Below, in pieces: positions 17,755-25,703 of a stretch of DNA of 64,000 nucleotides (position 1 is its first letter; every line of letters begins with the position of its first letter). Both the position numbers and the translations under genes were made by a program. The stretch comes from Thermococcus indicus. GTDB lineage: Archaea; Methanobacteriota_B; Thermococci; Thermococcales; Thermococcaceae. The stretch is taken from contig NZ_CP040846.1 of the NCBI RefSeq assembly GCF_006274605.1, forward strand, positions 1,557,041-1,621,040, given 5' to 3'. The notes under the pieces are model-generated. The model did no database searches. It saw only the letters and a program-made list of their open reading frames with translations, and was not told the origin of the DNA.

Positions 17755-17801
17755 TTACATGGCATGTAATTTACATTGGGTGTAAATTACATGGGGTGTA
17801 A
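17755..17801. promoter_or_regulatory. Three tandem TTACA-N5-TGTAA palindromes, operator-like
   Basis: The units are TTACATGGCATGTAA (17755-17769, perfect), TTTACATTGGGTGTAAA (17770-17786) and TTACATGGGGTGTAA (17787-17801). Their centres are 16 bp apart. They start at the TATA-like TTTAAATTTA (about 17748) of the rightward ATPase and cover its expected transcription start and first codons. This is the layout of a cooperative repressor site. The bound protein is unknown; autoregulation by the ATPase locus is a guess. Confidence 0.6.
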
Positions 17802-18920
17802 AAACTTCTTCTGGACGAGGCCCGTGATGGAGGAGGAGTGCCTGTGGGGGGAGGGGCATAAAAGGGCCGTTGAAGACCTTCTTAGAGCAGTCCTTCGAGG
17901 CAACACCGCGGTTCTCCTCGGCCCGAGAAGGGTGGGGAAAACGAGCGTGGTCAGCGTGATGGCGGAAAACTGAGGAGAAAGAGGGGACACCACTACGTCT
18001 ATTTCAACTTCTCCCGCTTCATGGGCTCAAGGGCGATTTCAATATCGGACATAGAACCAAAGAGGGCATCGCTGAAGATGATAACGACGAGCAAGAGCTA
18101 TACAATATCCTTCAGGGGTCTCAGCGTCGAGGTGAGAAAGACGAGCATCGAGGAGTTCAGCAGTGACTTTTCAACGCTGGTCAGGGCCCTATCTCAGAAC
18201 GCCAAACTGGGTGTTTTGATATTCGATGAGGCCCAGGTTCTGGCGAGGCTGAAGAACCTTGACTTCAGGGGCCTTCTCCAGGAGATAACGGACAGTTATC
18301 CGAACATCTCCCTCGTTTTCACCGGCTCAATGCCTGGTATGCTGGTCGAATACCTGAATCCAAGCGCTGAAAAGCCCAACTTCATGCGCTCGGCGGAAAT
18401 CTTCACCCTTCCGAGGTGGAGCATCGAGGAGGGGAAAGGTTACCTCATGGAGGGGTTCAGAAGTTATGGAATAACCGTGACAAACGAGCTGGAGCTATCG
18501 AGGGCCGTTGAAGAGCTGGGAGGGGTTCCAGGGTTTATCTCCCACTACGGTATGACTGCCGTTAACTTCGTGAGGGATGGAAAAAGCCCGGAAGAAGCGC
18601 TCCCCATGGCCCTTGAGGAAAGCAGGAGGTATGCCCTTGAGGAATGGCGGAAGGACATAGAGGCCTTTCTAAACGTCTACAATAGTGATGTTTACTTAGG
18701 AGTCCTCAGAGTTTTAGCTGAGGCTTACCCCAGCGCCCTCAGGGGGGCTGAGATATACAGGAGGCTTCAAACCCTCGGTCTTGCCCCCACCAGGGTGCAG
18801 CACGTCTATAAATACCTTGAAACGCTGGAAAAGATGGGCTTCGTTCGTTCATCGGAAAGAAGGTACTGGGTTGAAGATCCACTCCTAAGGGAGGCAGTTA
18901 AGGAATTCATTCCCTACTGA
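17791..18920 (+). pseudogene. Archaeal AAA-type ATPase (PF01637-like), broken by one frameshift
   Basis: The first part encodes the Walker A motif (AVLLGPRRVGKTSVVSVMAEN) and then stops at 17971-17973. The rest continues in another frame from about 17967 (KLRRKRGHHYVYFNFSRF...), with Walker B in LGVLIFDEAQVLARL and a C-terminal winged-helix-like region ending VEDPLLREAVKEFIPY. Adding one A to the AAAA run at about 17966-17969 restores a single frame of roughly 377 residues. So this is a recent single-base deletion, a sequencing error, or a slippage site. Such ATPases are common orphan genes in Thermococcales. Confidence 0.8.
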
Positions 18921-21606
18921 GGCCCTCTTCTTTGTTTTCCAGAATCTTTTCCCACACCCTTATCGCGGTCCACTTGTCTAAAAACTCGTTGAAAGTGCCG
19001 CACTTCGGGGAGAGCGTGCAGACCGGACAGCCGTCCTGGCAAGGGCAGGAACGGAGGTGCTCAAGGCTCTTCTCCATCAGTCTCTCGGCGTTCTCGTAGA
19101 TTATCTGCGCGAGGCCCGCCCCTCCTTCGTTGCCGTCGTAGATGAACACGACCGGCCTTCCGACGTGGGGTAAGCCCGGGAAGCTCGCGTAGCTGTAGCC
19201 GCCTAGCTCCCTTGAATCCACGTAGGTGAAGATGGGGGCGATCTTTATCATGTTGTGCTCTATCGCATGCAAAGCGGAGCCGATTCCGTCCTTGCTGTCA
19301 ACCATCTTCTTTATCGCAAAGGCCAGCTCCCCGTCGCTGATTCCGAGCCTCTGGAGGGTATCACCTATGGTTTTCCTTATGACGTAGGTGGTCGTCCCGA
19401 GATAGAGAGGGAAGAGCTTCCTCCTGTCGAGGTTGCTGTAGAGGGTGAAGGCGGGGTCTTCAAGGCCCTTCTCAACGGTCACGTTGAAGAACTCCCTGAA
19501 TTCCTCGCTCGTAACTTCCCTTATCGAGTCCGGAAAGACGAGCCATATTCCCTCCGTCTCGAACTCCCGGACGTAGGGCTCCTCGAACTTCACCTTCGCG
19601 AACTTCTCCCAGTTGAGGATCGAGAAGTCCTCCTCCACATCTACACTCTCGCCCGTCATCGGGGAGTGTATCTCTGCCCTGAGGATTCCACTCTCCCTCA
19701 ATTTCAGGAGCTCCTTGACGTAGTTCCCGGTGTCTGCCCCTTTGACGGCGAAACCTGTATAGACATGCCTGACCCTCAGCCTGCCGAGGTGTATCTCAAC
19801 TCCCCGGTGGGTTTTCTCCTCCCTGCTCTCCAGTATCTCGACTTCCTCCCTCTTGGCCACGAAGGTCTCCACGTCCCAGAAGCGGTTAAGTCCCCTTGCG
19901 AAGACGAAGTGGAACTTTCCGAGGGAGAGCCTGTCCCCGGCCATGTAAAGCTCTCCCCGTGAGAAGTAGGCCATTCCCGGGAGGAGCGAGCGGTGGTACT
20001 CGTCGGAATCTACCTCCTCGATTATGTATCCCTTGAGCTTGAGCCAGTTGATGAAGTTGAGCAACTCTCTGAGTGAAGACTTCTCCATCAGCCTGCCCCG
20101 CATCCACGGCTCGTCCCTAACGAGGAAAAAGGTCTCGTCGCTCGCCGTTCTCAGGGAAGAGTAGCTGAAGGCCGGCTTCCTGAGGCGGAGCTCCAGCTTC
20201 CCTGTGATGGGGTTCTTCCGGAGGTCGGCCTTCCGCTCGATGACGAGCCTCTCTGCAATCTTCCTCTCGAACTCGTCAAGCTCGTCCCAGTCGATTATTC
20301 CCAGCTCGGTGAGAAGGTAGTGGATGTGCTTCTCGGCTATGCGCTCGTTCTCCAGGTTAACCGGCATGTACTCGATTATTCCGCGCTCAAGCCTCCCGAT
20401 GAGCTCCTCAAAGTGCTCCCGGTAGTAGTAGTCGAGCCCGTTCTTCCTGAGGACTACGGCGTTCAAGGCTTCCCTTTCCGTTTTTCTCCCGGCCCGGCCA
20501 AAGCGCTGAATCAGCGAGAAGAGCCCGTCCGGGGGAATTCCATAGTTGATGACGGCATCGAGGTCGCCGATATCTATGCCGAGCTCGAGGGCGTTGGTCG
20601 TTAGGAGAACGAGCAGCTTGCCCTCCTTGAAGTCCCGCTCTATCTCCCAGCGGACGTTCTTGGGCAGGGTTCCCTTATAGGTGGTCACCTTCGAGAAAAC
20701 CTTCGAACCGAGGAGGAAGCGAAGGAGCTTTTCAGCCCCCCTGCGGCTGTCGAAGAACACCAGCGTCTTAACCTTCTCCCCGGCGAGTCTCTCGATGGCC
20801 ATCCGAAGGAGCTGCCTCTCGTCCAGGTTCCTCGGCTCGAAGAGGACGAGGTATCTACTCGGAAAGGGGTTGGTGGCGTGGCTTATTGCACTGAACCTCC
20901 TCCTGAAGAGCTTCTCGGCAAACTCCCGGGGGTTCCTCAGGGTTGCCGAGAGCGCTATTATCTGGGGCTTTGCTCCAAGCCTCTTCAGCCTGAAGTCAAG
21001 GCGGCGGAAGAGGTACGCGAAGTTGCTCCCGAAGACGCCCCTGTAAACGTGAAGCTCGTCAACAACCAGGTAGCGGAGGTTCCTGAGGAGCCACTCGTAG
21101 TCTCTCCAGCGACGCAGAATGTTGTAGTGGAGCATGTCCGGCGTTGTAAAGATAACCCTCGGCTTCTCGCGGATTAAAGTTCTCCTCTCCTCCCACGGGA
21201 CATCGCCTGTCAGGATTCTCGCGCTCACGAGCTTTCCGGTGAGGCGGTAGAAGACGAGGTTCTGGATGGAGAACTTTTCAAGCTGGTTGTTTATGAGGGC
21301 CCTCGTGGGGTATATGAGCAGGTAAGTCGCGCGGGGGTCGGAGAGGTAGGAATCGAAAATGGCCAGCCGGAATATCTCGCTCTTGCCGCTGGCGGTCGGG
21401 GTTGTTACAACGATGTTCTTCCCGGAGTAGAGCTTCTCCAGCGCCTCAACCTGATGGCGGTAGAGGGTGAAGCCCAGCTCGTTGAGGAGCTCGTTTATCT
21501 CGGGGTTGTTGAACCGAAAATCGGAGAACTCGCCTTCCTTGGGCGGGAAAACGTGAACCCTCGCTATCTCCGACTTGAGGGGTTTGAGCGTCTCGAAGAG
21601 CGACAT
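18907..21606 (-). CDS. DEAD/DEAH-box helicase with C-terminal DUF1998 (MrfA/Hrq1-like)
   Basis: 899 residues. Helicase motifs: Q-like LYRHQVEAL, Walker A TTPTASGKS, VVDELHVYRG (motif II), ALSATLRNP (III), TTNALELGIDIG (V) and QRFGRAGRK (VI). The C-terminal DUF1998 region carries four cysteines (CPCQDGCPVCTLSPKCG), the metal site of MrfA and Hrq1 repair helicases. It is a 3'-5' helicase probably working in DNA damage repair. It starts 45 bases after the cas6 stop on the same strand, so both may share a transcript. Confidence 0.92.
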   Translation of the reverse strand: MSLFETLKPLKSEIARVHVFPPKEGEFSDFRFNNPEINELLNELGFTLYRHQVEALEKLYSGKNIVVTTPTASGKSEIFRLAIFDSYLSDPRATYLLIYPTRALINNQLEKFSIQNLVFYRLTGKLVSARILTGDVPWEERRTLIREKPRVIFTTPDMLHYNILRRWRDYEWLLRNLRYLVVDELHVYRGVFGSNFAYLFRRLDFRLKRLGAKPQIIALSATLRNPREFAEKLFRRRFSAISHATNPFPSRYLVLFEPRNLDERQLLRMAIERLAGEKVKTLVFFDSRRGAEKLLRFLLGSKVFSKVTTYKGTLPKNVRWEIERDFKEGKLLVLLTTNALELGIDIGDLDAVINYGIPPDGLFSLIQRFGRAGRKTEREALNAVVLRKNGLDYYYREHFEELIGRLERGIIEYMPVNLENERIAEKHIHYLLTELGIIDWDELDEFERKIAERLVIERKADLRKNPITGKLELRLRKPAFSYSSLRTASDETFFLVRDEPWMRGRLMEKSSLRELLNFINWLKLKGYIIEEVDSDEYHRSLLPGMAYFSRGELYMAGDRLSLGKFHFVFARGLNRFWDVETFVAKREEVEILESREEKTHRGVEIHLGRLRVRHVYTGFAVKGADTGNYVKELLKLRESGILRAEIHSPMTGESVDVEEDFSILNWEKFAKVKFEEPYVREFETEGIWLVFPDSIREVTSEEFREFFNVTVEKGLEDPAFTLYSNLDRRKLFPLYLGTTTYVIRKTIGDTLQRLGISDGELAFAIKKMVDSKDGIGSALHAIEHNMIKIAPIFTYVDSRELGGYSYASFPGLPHVGRPVVFIYDGNEGGAGLAQIIYENAERLMEKSLEHLRSCPCQDGCPVCTLSPKCGTFNEFLDKWTAIRVWEKILENKEEGLSRE

Positions 21607-21650
21607 GGAGATAAGTTCGGTTGGATGGCTAAAAAAGTAGCGGACTGACG

Positions 21651-22439
21651 TTATGGCCTTTTCCTGTTTCGTTGCTCCATTTTTCTTTTAGCCTTGTACT
21701 TCCGGGCGGGGGATGAAGCCAGTGGATTCAGGAACCCAAAACCCAGGGAGTTCAGCTCGCCTATTCCGGTGTCCATGAGGAAGGCGTAGAAGTCCCTGTT
21801 GTCCGGAGTTATCTTCTTCTCAAGGAGTCTCCAGGTGCTGCTGGGGATTAAAAAGCTAGAACCGTGCATCCTCACCCTGACGTAGATGTCCACCCTGCCG
21901 TTCTTCCTCACCCTAGGAATCATTCTGTCGAATATCGGCCCGTCGAGCTCGAAGTCCTCCCCCGTGAACACTCTGTACTTCTTCAGGGCGTTCTCGGTGA
22001 GCCTGGTTATGAAATACTCCAGGCTCTCCTCGTGGTAGAATGAGAAAAAGCCCTTCCTTTCCCTGTTCATCGAGCGGACGACGACTGGAGAGCCGGTTAT
22101 AAACCTTCCCGTTGGCCTGAGGGAGAACCTCTTGAGCTTTACAACCTCAACCTTCATCTTTCCAAGGTAGAGACTTTCCCTCTCGTTAAACCTCTCGTAA
22201 AGCGTCTCTATGAAGTTTTCATCGGGGGAGCTGATGATAAAGCTCTTTTCCTCGCCCGTCCTGAAGTCCTCAGGAGGGAAAATGTCTGAAAAGCAGAAGA
22301 ACTTGAAGCGGGCCTCGTCGTGCCTCCTCCAGTATTCGGTGTCCCAGAGGTGGGAGTAGATCAGACCTTGGACGGTGTGCTTCGTTACCGCATCGGCTGG
22401 AAGGCTTTCGACTGGCCGAAAAGTGAGAAGCAACCTCAT
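21651..22439 (-). CDS. cas6: CRISPR pre-crRNA endoribonuclease Cas6
   Basis: 262 residues. Two ferredoxin-like halves are expected; the N-terminal part has FCFSDIFPPEDF and IISSPDENFIETL, and the C-terminus carries the glycine-rich loop GIGELNSLGFGFLNPL diagnostic of Cas6. A histidine near the start (KHTVQGLIYSHLWD) is a candidate for catalysis. The enzyme cuts repeat RNA to make crRNAs for the type III-B complex. It points away from the leader of the two-repeat array. Confidence 0.93.
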   Translation of the reverse strand: MRLLLTFRPVESLPADAVTKHTVQGLIYSHLWDTEYWRRHDEARFKFFCFSDIFPPEDFRTGEEKSFIISSPDENFIETLYERFNERESLYLGKMKVEVVKLKRFSLRPTGRFITGSPVVVRSMNRERKGFFSFYHEESLEYFITRLTENALKKYRVFTGEDFELDGPIFDRMIPRVRKNGRVDIYVRVRMHGSSFLIPSSTWRLLEKKITPDNRDFYAFLMDTGIGELNSLGFGFLNPLASSPARKYKAKRKMEQRNRKRP

Positions 22440-23088
22440 GCTTGACGGGAGGAGTTGGAGTTAAAAAGGCTTTCGGGAATTTTGACTCTCGATAATTGTA
22501 ATTCTTTTAGCAGAATCTCGATTACAAATATTGGGATTGGAGCCTGTTTTCGGTTTTTGGAGTCGTTTTGATTTAAACTTTTTTAGAAAGTAAAGTGCTA
22601 AGTCTTTAAAAATTGTAAAATTTCAGACATTTTGGGAAACGCCTTCCGGAACCTCTTCAAACCAAATCAGGTTTCTAAGAGCGTTTTCGGCCCGGTTAAT
22701 CGTTCTGATCCGAGCTTTAGAATCCGGACTTTTTAATCCCTTTTTGAGGCTTTTCAAGGCTTTTCCAGGAATCCCGATTACGAATTTCTTGAGGCGGAAG
22801 TGTGTTGACGGTTTAAGGCTTTTTCCTTCCGGACTTTTGTTGTTCGTAAAGCGCTTGATCAAAGGCAGTATTAAAATCTTCGATGGGGCTTTGTTTGGCG
22901 GTTCGGAAATTCTGGGTGGTGTTCTGGGGTTGTGGGGCTTTTTTATTCCTTTGTTTTATTCGTTGGATCCTTTTCTCTCTCCGTGATGCCTTTGGGGTTG
23001 TTCCAGTTGAATTCCTTTCTGGAGAGCGCAAGTTTTTTAAGAGGTTGTTTTGTATTTTTATTCGCCCGAAGGGACTTTCGGAAGTATG
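22440..23088 (+). promoter_or_regulatory. CRISPR leader of the two-repeat array
   Basis: This AT-rich 649-base stretch lies between cas6 and the first repeat and holds no credible gene. It resembles the leader of the second array over several blocks: AGGAATCCCGATT, GTAAAGCGCTTGAT versus GTAAGGCGCTTGAT, and TTTTTTAAGAGGTTG near the repeat. The last, TATA-like block lies about 45-60 bases before repeat 1, fitting an array promoter. The shared blocks suggest duplication of one leader. Confidence 0.7.
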
Positions 23089-23185
23089 GTTTACGCAGAA
23101 CATAGTTGTTTGGAAACTACTGTACCGTCTTTGAGTAGTCCAATGTTCCCATTGTATGTTTACGCAGAACATAGTTGTTTGGAAA
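23089..23185 (+). CRISPR. Short CRISPR array: two repeats, one spacer
   Basis: Repeats at 23089-23116 and 23158-23185 are identical 28-base units (GTTTACGCAG ... GTTTGGAAA) and flank one 41-base spacer. The same repeat forms the long array at 34442-35480. No third copy follows. The array lies directly upstream of cas1. Confidence 0.95.
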
Positions 23186-23325
23186 AAGCGGGCCAAGGTT
23201 AGCTACTATTTCGAATCCCCACTGGGGAGAAACAGGTAAAGCCAGTTGCCCCGCTCTCAAGAACCCCTGTCCCCGAACGTGCTACCGAGTTCTCTTCTGT
23301 TCCTCAGTGCCCACACTCAGAAAAA

Positions 23326-23337
23326 TTTATATATCCT
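23326..23337 (+). promoter_or_regulatory. TATA box of the cas1-cas2-cmr operon
   Basis: AATTTATATATCC at about 23326-23338 is a strong archaeal TATA box. The expected transcription start is near 23355, which makes the second in-frame ATG of cas1 (23368) a better start than the first (23350). Confidence 0.55.
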
Positions 23338-23367
23338 AATCTCTGCCTTATGAAGAGGGCTTCCGCG

Positions 23368-24321
23368 ATGAAGTATCCCCTCTTTATAACCCAGCATGGT
23401 GAACTGAGGCGCGAGAGCAATGCCCTCATCTTTTCGGGTGAACTGGTGAAAAGACCAATCCCACTCGCCCAGATTAACGAAATCCACTGTTTGGCCAGGG
23501 TCTCACTGACGAGCGGTGCCATCGACCTGCTCAGCGAGAAAGGCATTCCCGTCCATTTCTACACCACGAGGGGCGACTACAAGGGGCCGTTCATCAACGA
23601 CGCCTCACCGAGGGGAAAGCTCCACCTGAGCCAGGCCGAGCATTACCTGAACCCTGAAAAGAGGCTTTACCTGGCTAAAGAAATCGTCGAGGGAATCCAG
23701 AACACGATGGCCTTCGTTCTCTCGCGCTGGGGTGTCAATCCGGTAAAGCTCAACTCCGTAACTGTTGATGGAGAGAGCGTCGAGGAAATAATGGGCAAGG
23801 AGGCCGAGCTGTGGAGCCACTTCTACCGCTACTTCGGTGAGGCCATAGAAGTTGATGACTTCAGGAGAACCAGGAGGCCTCCTGAGGACGAGGTGAACGC
23901 GCTGATAAGCTACGCCAACGCCGTAACCTACGGACTGGCCTTCTCCTCCAGCGTTAAGGCCGGCCTCGATCCTTCGATAGGCTTCCTCCATGCTGTGAAC
24001 GACAGGAGGCATTCCCTTCCCCTCGATTTAGCAGACATCTTCAAGCCCCTCTACGTCTTCTCCACGGTCAAGGCGATGCTGAAAACAAACGGGCTGAAAA
24101 GTTCCGACTTCTCGAAGAAAGGAAAAGCCGTCTACCTCTCCAGGGAGGGCAAGAGAAAGCTCCTATCTGCCCTGACAGACACCCTCAGGAGAACTGTCTA
24201 CTATAAGCCCTGGAAGAGGAGCATGAGCTACCGCTTCATGATGGATTACGAGGCCCGAAGACTGAAGAGGCATCTCCTCGGAAGGGGTAAGTATAAGGCC
24301 TTCAGGCCGTGGTGGAGATGA
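23368..24321 (+). CDS. cas1: CRISPR integrase Cas1
   Basis: 317 residues from the ATG at 23368 (MKYPLFITQHGELRRE matches the usual N-terminus); an ATG at 23350 adds six residues. The metal-binding positions expected for Cas1 lie in GKEAELWSHFYRYF (Glu), SIGFLHAVND (His) and LDLADIFKPL (acidic). With Cas2 it integrates new spacers at the leader end of arrays. It overlaps cas2 by ATGA and heads the cmr operon, so this type III-B locus has its own adaptation module. Confidence 0.95.
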   Translation: MKYPLFITQHGELRRESNALIFSGELVKRPIPLAQINEIHCLARVSLTSGAIDLLSEKGIPVHFYTTRGDYKGPFINDASPRGKLHLSQAEHYLNPEKRLYLAKEIVEGIQNTMAFVLSRWGVNPVKLNSVTVDGESVEEIMGKEAELWSHFYRYFGEAIEVDDFRRTRRPPEDEVNALISYANAVTYGLAFSSSVKAGLDPSIGFLHAVNDRRHSLPLDLADIFKPLYVFSTVKAMLKTNGLKSSDFSKKGKAVYLSREGKRKLLSALTDTLRRTVYYKPWKRSMSYRFMMDYEARRLKRHLLGRGKYKAFRPWWR

Positions 24322-24584
24322 GGTACTACATAGTCGTCTACGACGTCAACGAGAAGAGGGTCGTGAAGGTGCACCGCGTGCTTAGGGCTTACCTCCAGTG
24401 GCGCCAGAGGAGCGTCTTCGAGGGCTACCTGAGCGACGACGAGCTGGCGGAGCTAATCCGGAAGCTGGACAGTATAATCAACGAGTCGGAGGATTCCGTT
24501 GTCTTCTACTCCCTCCCGAATGATAAAATCGTCAGGAGCTTTCACATTGGCGCTCCTCCCGATAGGTTTGAGAACGTCCTGTGA
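24318..24584 (+). CDS. cas2: CRISPR adaptation protein Cas2
   Basis: 88 residues starting at the ATG that overlaps the cas1 stop. It shows the Cas2 ferredoxin-like pattern: RYYIVVYDVNEKRVVKVHRVLRAYLQWRQRSVFEG with the conserved Asp after the first strand, then EDSVVFYSLPN. It is the structural partner of Cas1 in spacer integration. cmr1 follows 9 bases later. Confidence 0.95.
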   Translation: MRYYIVVYDVNEKRVVKVHRVLRAYLQWRQRSVFEGYLSDDELAELIRKLDSIINESEDSVVFYSLPNDKIVRSFHIGAPPDRFENVL

Positions 24585-24593
24585 GGTGTTCGC

Positions 24594-25703
24594 ATGTATA
24601 GGGCCGAGTTCGAGCTCGAAACGATTACGCCCCTTTTCATGAGGGGTGCCGACCAGAGTAAGGCCGAGTTCCGTCCAGCGAGCGTCAAGGGAGTGATGCG
24701 GTGGTGGTTCAGGGCTCTCACTCATGCTGTTCTCCTGGGCAACGTCGGGGAGAAGGATGCGCTTTCCATTGTGAAGGGCCTGGAGTCTAAGCTCTTTGGG
24801 AGCACTGGCCAGAGGTCTCGTGTTTTGATCAGAACGTCATTCAAAAAGAAAGGGGAAGTTGATGTTCGGGAACTGGGGGCGAGGTATCTGAGCTTCGGCC
24901 TCTCTGGCGGGGGGCTCGTTGGAACGGCAAGGATCGAACTTCTCTCCCACAAACGCGAATACCTTGAAATGGCAAAGGTAGTTGCGGAGGTTGCCTTTGC
25001 CTTCGGTGGACTGGGGGCCAGAACGACCCGTGGAATGGGGAGCGTTCAGCCCCTCGGTGAGGGAGTAACACCATTATACCTTAAGAATGTTTATCAATCG
25101 GCCGTTGAGGTCGTCGGTGATTACTTTGGGTATAACCTGAATAGAGCATCCAAGGCTGAGCTTCCCGAGTTCCCTGCGCTCCACCCGAGGTTCTTCAGGG
25201 TTAAGCTCGGCTCGGAGAAATACACCGTCCCCTACGGCAGTGGCAGTGCCCTCTCGGCAATAGAAAGAGAGTTTCACAGATTCAGGCACAGTGGTCCAGA
25301 GCACGAGAGAATGATTAAGGGTAGATGGATATCGTACAGGATCACAGCGCAGTATGATGCGGTTAAGAAAGCTTATAATGGCGATTCCAATGTTGAACTT
25401 CCCTACTCAGCCTTTGGTCTTCCCCACCAGTACAACTTCTTTTCCTCCAATGTTAGGGGTCTGATGATAGAGGGTGAGGTTCATGGAAGACGGGCCTCCC
25501 CGGTCAGGTTCAAGGTGGTGAGGGACTCTAACGGAAAATACCGTGTGATGATCATCTACCTTAAGTACAGGTTCCTGCCTGCGGATGAAAGGTTAAAGGT
25601 AAGGATTAGGCGGAATACCTTGGCAAAGGGCATCCCACAGCCAGATTACAGCGCAGTCGAACGCTTCGTTGGTAATTTTTCAGGTTTGGAGGTGTTCCAA
25701 TGA
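24594..25703 (+). CDS. cmr1: Type III-B RAMP protein Cmr1 (Cas7 group)
   Basis: 369 residues. The N-terminus (FELETITPLFMRGADQSKAEFRPASVKGVMRWWFRAL) is the typical Cmr1 opening with the 'RWWFRA' signature. A glycine-rich loop (FGGLGARTTRGMGSVQPL) follows in the centre. Cmr1 caps the 3' end of the Cmr effector and contacts the crRNA end and target RNA. It overlaps cmr2 by ATGA and has GTGAGGTG before its start. Confidence 0.94.
   Translation: MYRAEFELETITPLFMRGADQSKAEFRPASVKGVMRWWFRALTHAVLLGNVGEKDALSIVKGLESKLFGSTGQRSRVLIRTSFKKKGEVDVRELGARYLSFGLSGGGLVGTARIELLSHKREYLEMAKVVAEVAFAFGGLGARTTRGMGSVQPLGEGVTPLYLKNVYQSAVEVVGDYFGYNLNRASKAELPEFPALHPRFFRVKLGSEKYTVPYGSGSALSAIEREFHRFRHSGPEHERMIKGRWISYRITAQYDAVKKAYNGDSNVELPYSAFGLPHQYNFFSSNVRGLMIEGEVHGRRASPVRFKVVRDSNGKYRVMIIYLKYRFLPADERLKVRIRRNTLAKGIPQPDYSAVERFVGNFSGLEVFQ

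Noticed and set aside
17776-17790. TTG start of the broken ATPase at 17776
   Set aside because: It lies inside the second palindrome, at or before the expected transcription start; the ATG at 17791 is more likely.
23186-23349. Further degenerate repeats after the short array
   Set aside because: No third copy or partial match to the repeat is visible between 23186 and the cas1 promoter.
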